DNA from: a bacterium
Lineage (GTDB): Bacteria; AUK180
Assembly (NCBI GenBank): GCA_021162505.1
Contig: JAGGYO010000112.1
Span: forward strand, 1 to 10,552
Length of the DNA: 10,552 nucleotides
Direction of reading: 5' to 3'
Positions 7,574 through 10,552 of the stretch are shown in pieces. A model generated the notes under the pieces. That model did no database searches. It had not been told where the DNA came from and saw only the letters and a program-made list of their open reading frames with translations. Both the position numbers and the translations under genes were made by a program. Within the stretch, counting starts at the first letter, position 1. Each line of letters opens with the position of its first letter.

Positions 7574-8153
7574 TATATTCTTTTTTATCTTTTTGATTCT
7601 TATTTCATGCAAAGCACCGCATACTAATCCCGTTGAACAGAAAGAGAGCAAGTTTGATATTAAACTTGAATCGTTGACCGTAGATCAATTGGTAAACAAG
7701 GGAAATTCTTATTTTATTGCACATAATTATAGGATCGCCAAGACATATTATAATGCAGCATTAAAAAAGAACTATGAATTACCGCAAGCACATTTTAATC
7801 TTGGTCTTATTTATGATAATAGATATGATTTTGATAAAGCGATCAATGAATATAGGATAGCGATCAGCGAGAAACCTGATTATCTGAAAGCGCATCTGAA
7901 CCTTGCAGTAATCTTAGGTAATAAAAAAAGATATAAAGAGGGAATGAAGGAGATTGAGATCGTTTTAAAAGTCCAACCTGATAATTTAAAGGCGCTTTAT
8001 AATAGGGCATTGATCTTCCATAAGACGCAATCCCCGGCTGCTATGAGAGCATGGAAATACTATATTGAGAAGGCAAAAGATGATCCATCCCAGATACAAT
8101 ATTTAAACAAAGCGATCCTATATCTTCAATATTTGGAAGATGAAAAGGGTTAG
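7551..8153 (+). CDS. Small TPR-repeat lipoprotein, function unknown
   Basis: This 200-residue lipoprotein starts MKSSIKN, followed by a strongly hydrophobic run (9-18) and the lipobox L17-I18-S19 before Cys20. After a linker (21-42), about four TPR units fill the rest (about 45-77, 79-112, 113-146 and 147-180). The second and third are textbook, for example AHFNLGLIYDNRYDFDKAINEY and AHLNLAVILGNKKRYKEGM. They are shorter and closer to the TPR consensus than the repeats in the other lipoprotein (2724-4082). The two are not obvious copies of one another. The role is probably protein binding at the inner or outer membrane. The gene overlaps coaD by 23 bases. Its stop codon TAG shares bases with the AGGAGG site of the following gene. 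A partner cannot be named from the sequence. Confidence 0.85.
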   Translation: MKSSIKNSIFFFIFLILISCKAPHTNPVEQKESKFDIKLESLTVDQLVNKGNSYFIAHNYRIAKTYYNAALKKNYELPQAHFNLGLIYDNRYDFDKAINEYRIAISEKPDYLKAHLNLAVILGNKKRYKEGMKEIEIVLKVQPDNLKALYNRALIFHKTQSPAAMRAWKYYIEKAKDDPSQIQYLNKAILYLQYLEDEKG

Positions 8154-8157
8154 GAGG
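8152..8157 (+). promoter_or_regulatory. Ribosome-binding site of the alcohol dehydrogenase
   Basis: A perfect AGGAGG begins inside the stop codon of the previous gene (TAG at 8151-8153) and ends 4 bases before the ATG at 8162. The overlap implies reinitiation or very close coupling. Confidence 0.75.
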
Positions 8158-8161
8158 ACAA

Positions 8162-9349
8162 ATGGAGAATTTTAATCTGAACATTCCCACAAAATACTAT
8201 TTTGGAAAAGGGGCTTTTAAAAAGGCAGGCAAATTGGTGAAGGGAATGGGTAAAAGGGTAATGATAGTCATTGGTAAGGGAAGTGTCAAAAAGAACGGTT
8301 ATTTAAAAGAATTAGAAAATCAATTAAAAAATATAAATGTAGAATATGTTATCTTTGAGGGGATTGAACCGAATCCCAGGGTAAAGACCATTGACAGAGC
8401 AAATGAAATGGCAAGAAAGGCAAAAGTGAAGTACCTTATAGCACTTGGCGGAGGTAGTGTCATTGATGCTGCAAAAGGGATAGCAATGAGCCATTTTGGC
8501 AATGATACAATTTGGAACTATGCTTTTTTAGGTGATATTTCAAAGATGAAGATACCGGAAAAGACATTACCCATAATTGCCATTCCCACACTTTCCGCAA
8601 CGGGTTCAGAGATGGATAGCGGGGCTGTTATAACAAATTGGGAACTTCATAAGAAAGTTGCAATATTCAATGCAATGCTATTTCCGAGGATAGCAATTGT
8701 TGATCCTACTTTGACCTATTCTGTGAATAAGGAACAAACGGCTTACGGCAGTGTAGATATTATTACACATATTTCCGAAAGTTATTTTACTGCGACCGAA
8801 GGATCTTCCATTCAAGACGGTTTTACAGAGACCCTTTTCAAGACCGTCATGAAATATACTTCCATTGCACAAATGGACCCTTCAAATTACGAAGCCAGAT
8901 CAAATATTGCATACGCTTCTTCTCTTGCTCTCTGCGGGATCATTAATAACGGAAGGGGAAGGAAATTCACAATGCATGGTATTGAGCATACGCTATCCGC
9001 TTTTTTGGATATACCTCATGGTTTGGGTCTGGCAATGATAATGCCTTCATATTTAAGATATATCTATAAGCATAATATTGACAGATTTTATAATTTTGCT
9101 ACGAAGATCATGGAAATTCCCGCAGGAAATGACAAGGAAAAGATCATATTAAAGGGGATTGAGAAGTATGAGAGCTGGCAGGAAGAAATAGGTATTACAC
9201 AAACATTAAAGGACTTTCAGGTGAGTGATGAGGATCTTAGAAAATTTGCTCATGAGACAATAAAGACAAGAAATCCAAAGGGTAATACCATTGAATCTAT
9301 CATTCCCTTGAATGAAGATGACCTTTTTGCAATTTTAAAAAAATCCTAA
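8162..9349 (+). CDS. Iron-type (group III) alcohol dehydrogenase, YqhD/butanol-dehydrogenase-like
   Basis: This is a cytoplasmic NAD(P)H-linked dehydrogenase that interconverts aldehydes and alcohols; the actual substrate cannot be told. The 395 residues match the family. The start FNLNIPTKYYFGKGA (4-18) is close to YqhD and clostridial butanol dehydrogenases. The nucleotide-binding part has EGIEPNP (66-72) and GGGSVIDAAKGIA (96-108). TLSATGSEMDSGAVI (143-157) follows. By comparison with FucO and YqhD, the metal ligands are D199, H203, H272 and H286, with H276 lying between them as in FucO; all are present, so it should be active. IMPSYLRYI (293-301) and the C-terminal helices are normal. It is 8 bases after the lipoprotein gene and 18 bases before the propeller gene. 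Its link to the housekeeping genes upstream is not obvious. Confidence 0.92.
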   Translation: MENFNLNIPTKYYFGKGAFKKAGKLVKGMGKRVMIVIGKGSVKKNGYLKELENQLKNINVEYVIFEGIEPNPRVKTIDRANEMARKAKVKYLIALGGGSVIDAAKGIAMSHFGNDTIWNYAFLGDISKMKIPEKTLPIIAIPTLSATGSEMDSGAVITNWELHKKVAIFNAMLFPRIAIVDPTLTYSVNKEQTAYGSVDIITHISESYFTATEGSSIQDGFTETLFKTVMKYTSIAQMDPSNYEARSNIAYASSLALCGIINNGRGRKFTMHGIEHTLSAFLDIPHGLGLAMIMPSYLRYIYKHNIDRFYNFATKIMEIPAGNDKEKIILKGIEKYESWQEEIGITQTLKDFQVSDEDLRKFAHETIKTRNPKGNTIESIIPLNEDDLFAILKKS

Positions 9350-9352
9350 ACT

Positions 9353-9358
9353 AAGGAG
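9353..9358 (+). promoter_or_regulatory. Ribosome-binding site of the beta-propeller gene
   Basis: AAGGAG in the 18-base gap, 9 bases before the ATG at 9368, supports that start. The gap leaves no room for a separate promoter, so any private promoter would lie within the dehydrogenase gene. Confidence 0.7.
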
Positions 9359-9367
9359 AATAACAAG

Positions 9368-10477
9368 ATGAGAAAGAGCATAATAAAATTATCAATAGTT
9401 TCAATGTTATTATTAATATCATTAAGATTAAATGCAATTGATCTTTCCGTGGTGAAAACATTTTCAGGAGCATGTGCGCCCAAATCGGTGGATGTTTCTC
9501 CTGATGGCAAATATGTTGCGGTCATGAATTTGGAATGTTTAAATTTTTGGCTAATTGATAGAAGTAATTTAAAGATAATTAAAAAGATTAAATTCAAAGC
9601 AACTCACGCTAAGGGATGGAACTATCAAAAAAATATTGCAACAGATTCATATGCTCAAAAACCCGTTGAGAGCTGTTTTTCAAATGATAGCAGATTTTTG
9701 TGGGTTTCATTACACAATGCAAAAGCCGTCGTAGTTTATGATACACAGGGGAAACTCAAAACTGCAAAGGACCAATTATTTGAAAGGACCACTACTATTA
9801 ATTTACTCACCAATAAAAATACCACGGCAAAAGTTATCAAAATAGAGACTGGAAAAACCCCAAAAGTGATAGAGATAACTCCGGACGGTAAATATGCCTT
9901 GGTTGCAAATTGGCATTCTCATTCCATATCAATAATTGATGCGAAAACATACAAAAAGGTGAAAGATATTCCTATGAAAGGTAAATTTGACTATATTCCT
10001 AGGGGAATTGCTATTTCCTCAGATTCCAAAAGGGCATATATTGCAAATATGAGAGGCGGTACCATAAGCATTATAGATCTTGATAATTTAAAGGTCATTA
10101 GTGATATTTGGATAACACCCAATCCCCGCCATATAGTTTTGACAAAAGATGATAAGTATCTCTATATCTCTGATAATATTGGAGGTAAAGTAATTAAGTA
10201 CGATATAATAAATAAAAAAAAAATCGCTCAAACTACTGTTGGTAAATATACAAGAACAATCGTTCTTTCTCCTGATGGGAACTATGTTTATGCAAATTCA
10301 TATGGAGAAAATTTTATTGGTGTTATTGATACAAAAACAATGAAATTATTAAAAAAAGTTGATTTTCCCTCACCAATGGGTTTAAGTATTAGTCCGGATG
10401 GTGAGCAACTTTGGGTGACAAGTTATAGAAAAGGTCTTGTGAGGGTGTATAAAATAAGTAAGTTATTGAAAAAATAA
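9368..10477 (+). CDS. Exported YVTN/NHL-type beta-propeller protein, function unknown
   Basis: The 369-residue protein has a signal peptide (charged MRKSIIK, hydrophobic about 8-18, probable cut after LNA at 21-23), so it is exported to the periplasm or surface. No lipobox cysteine is seen. Seven copies of a blade motif of the SPDGKYVYVAN type can be counted: 44-54, 105-114, 171-181, 217-227, 259-269, 301-310 and 342-352. This indicates a seven-bladed propeller. The last four are 41-46 residues apart, but the first three are about 61 and 66 apart, so the first two blades carry insertions near 79-100 and 127-160. Cys36, Cys57 and Cys103 all fall in the first third and could form a disulphide. 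No CxxCH haem motif or catalytic motif was seen. Such propellers usually bind proteins or sugars. Base use looks more AT-rich than the neighbours. A 10-A run lies in the coding sequence (10214-10223). Confidence 0.85.
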   Translation: MRKSIIKLSIVSMLLLISLRLNAIDLSVVKTFSGACAPKSVDVSPDGKYVAVMNLECLNFWLIDRSNLKIIKKIKFKATHAKGWNYQKNIATDSYAQKPVESCFSNDSRFLWVSLHNAKAVVVYDTQGKLKTAKDQLFERTTTINLLTNKNTTAKVIKIETGKTPKVIEITPDGKYALVANWHSHSISIIDAKTYKKVKDIPMKGKFDYIPRGIAISSDSKRAYIANMRGGTISIIDLDNLKVISDIWITPNPRHIVLTKDDKYLYISDNIGGKVIKYDIINKKKIAQTTVGKYTRTIVLSPDGNYVYANSYGENFIGVIDTKTMKLLKKVDFPSPMGLSISPDGEQLWVTSYRKGLVRVYKISKLLKK

Positions 10478-10490
10478 AAGCAATATAATT

Positions 10491-10505
10491 ACCACAGAGC
10501 ACTGA
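10491..10505. repeat. CCACAGAG-type intergenic repeat scrap
   Basis: ACCACAGAGCACTGA resembles the first units of the ACCACAGAGRCACAGAG-type intergenic repeat seen in many bacterial genomes. It is too short and degenerate to be sure, and it is followed at once by the heptamer repeat. The match is recalled from memory. Confidence 0.3.
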
Positions 10506-10513
10506 AATATCAA

Positions 10514-10552
10514 TGAATAATGAACAATGAATAATGAATAATTAAAAATGAA
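10514..10552. repeat. 7-bp tandem repeat (TGAATAA), right end, runs off the window
   Basis: The units in register are TGAATAA (10514-10520), TGAACAA (10521-10527), TGAATAA (10528-10534), TGAATAA (10535-10541), TTAAAAA (10542-10548) and TGAA (10549-10552, cut by the edge). This is the same unit as at 1-34. As TGAATAA repeats, stop codons appear in every + strand frame, while the reverse strand (TTATTCA) has none. No hairpin terminator is visible after the last gene. Confidence 0.7.

Noticed and set aside
9346..9597. Reverse-strand open frame of 83 codons at the start of the propeller gene
   Set aside because: It is antisense to the signal peptide and first blade, and its hydrophobic look comes from the AT-rich complement.
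9368..10477. PQQ-dependent dehydrogenase or cytochrome partner of the alcohol dehydrogenase
   Set aside because: The propeller has no CxxCH haem motif and no PQQ-type tryptophan-docking repeats that I can recognise, and the dehydrogenase upstream is a soluble iron-type NAD(P) enzyme.
10514..10552. CRISPR array
   Set aside because: The units are 7 bases and directly adjacent without spacers, and no cas genes are present.

Overview
The window holds one long run of eight tightly packed genes, all on the + strand and covering 166-10477. It is flanked by two short AT-rich non-coding ends. The DNA is AT-rich. Two genes encode lipoproteins with clear lipobox cysteines, and the last encodes a signal-peptide protein, so the cell very probably has a diderm-type or lipoprotein-rich envelope. 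The relaxed lipobox of the first lipoprotein (Phe at -3), the AT-rich codon use and the mix of TPR lipoproteins with housekeeping genes fit a spirochaete or a similar uncultured low-GC phylum. That placement is a guess and not a demonstration.

Layout: 1-165 holds degenerate heptamer repeats, a palindromic intergenic repeat of a widespread type, and a candidate -10 box just upstream of alaS. The genes follow in this order: alaS (alanyl-tRNA synthetase, 166-2727), a TPR lipoprotein (2724-4082), a small protein that looks like a divergent bifunctional nuclease/DUF151 member (4055-4492), recG (4492-6573), rsmD (6570-7088), coaD (7085-7573), a second TPR lipoprotein (7551-8153), an iron-type alcohol dehydrogenase (8162-9349) and an exported YVTN/NHL-type beta-propeller (9368-10477). 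From 10478 to the end there is a CCACAGAG-like repeat scrap and then a 7-bp tandem repeat of the same kind as at the left end.

The first seven genes overlap their neighbours by 1 to 28 bases (GTGA, ATGA and TAATG junctions plus two longer overlaps). The last two follow after gaps of 8 and 18 bases. No intrinsic terminator is visible between genes, so the run is probably one transcription unit with translational coupling. The core covers translation (AlaRS, RsmD), DNA repair and restart (RecG) and CoA synthesis (CoaD). The envelope proteins and the alcohol dehydrogenase do not share an obvious pathway with these. rsmD next to coaD, often near recG, is a commonly seen arrangement.

I do not see a defence system, mobile element, CRISPR array, tRNA, rRNA or riboswitch. 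The most interesting signals are the matching heptamer repeats bracketing the gene run, the divergent nuclease-like gene coupled to recG, the two TPR lipoprotein genes embedded in a housekeeping operon, and the uneven seven-bladed propeller.
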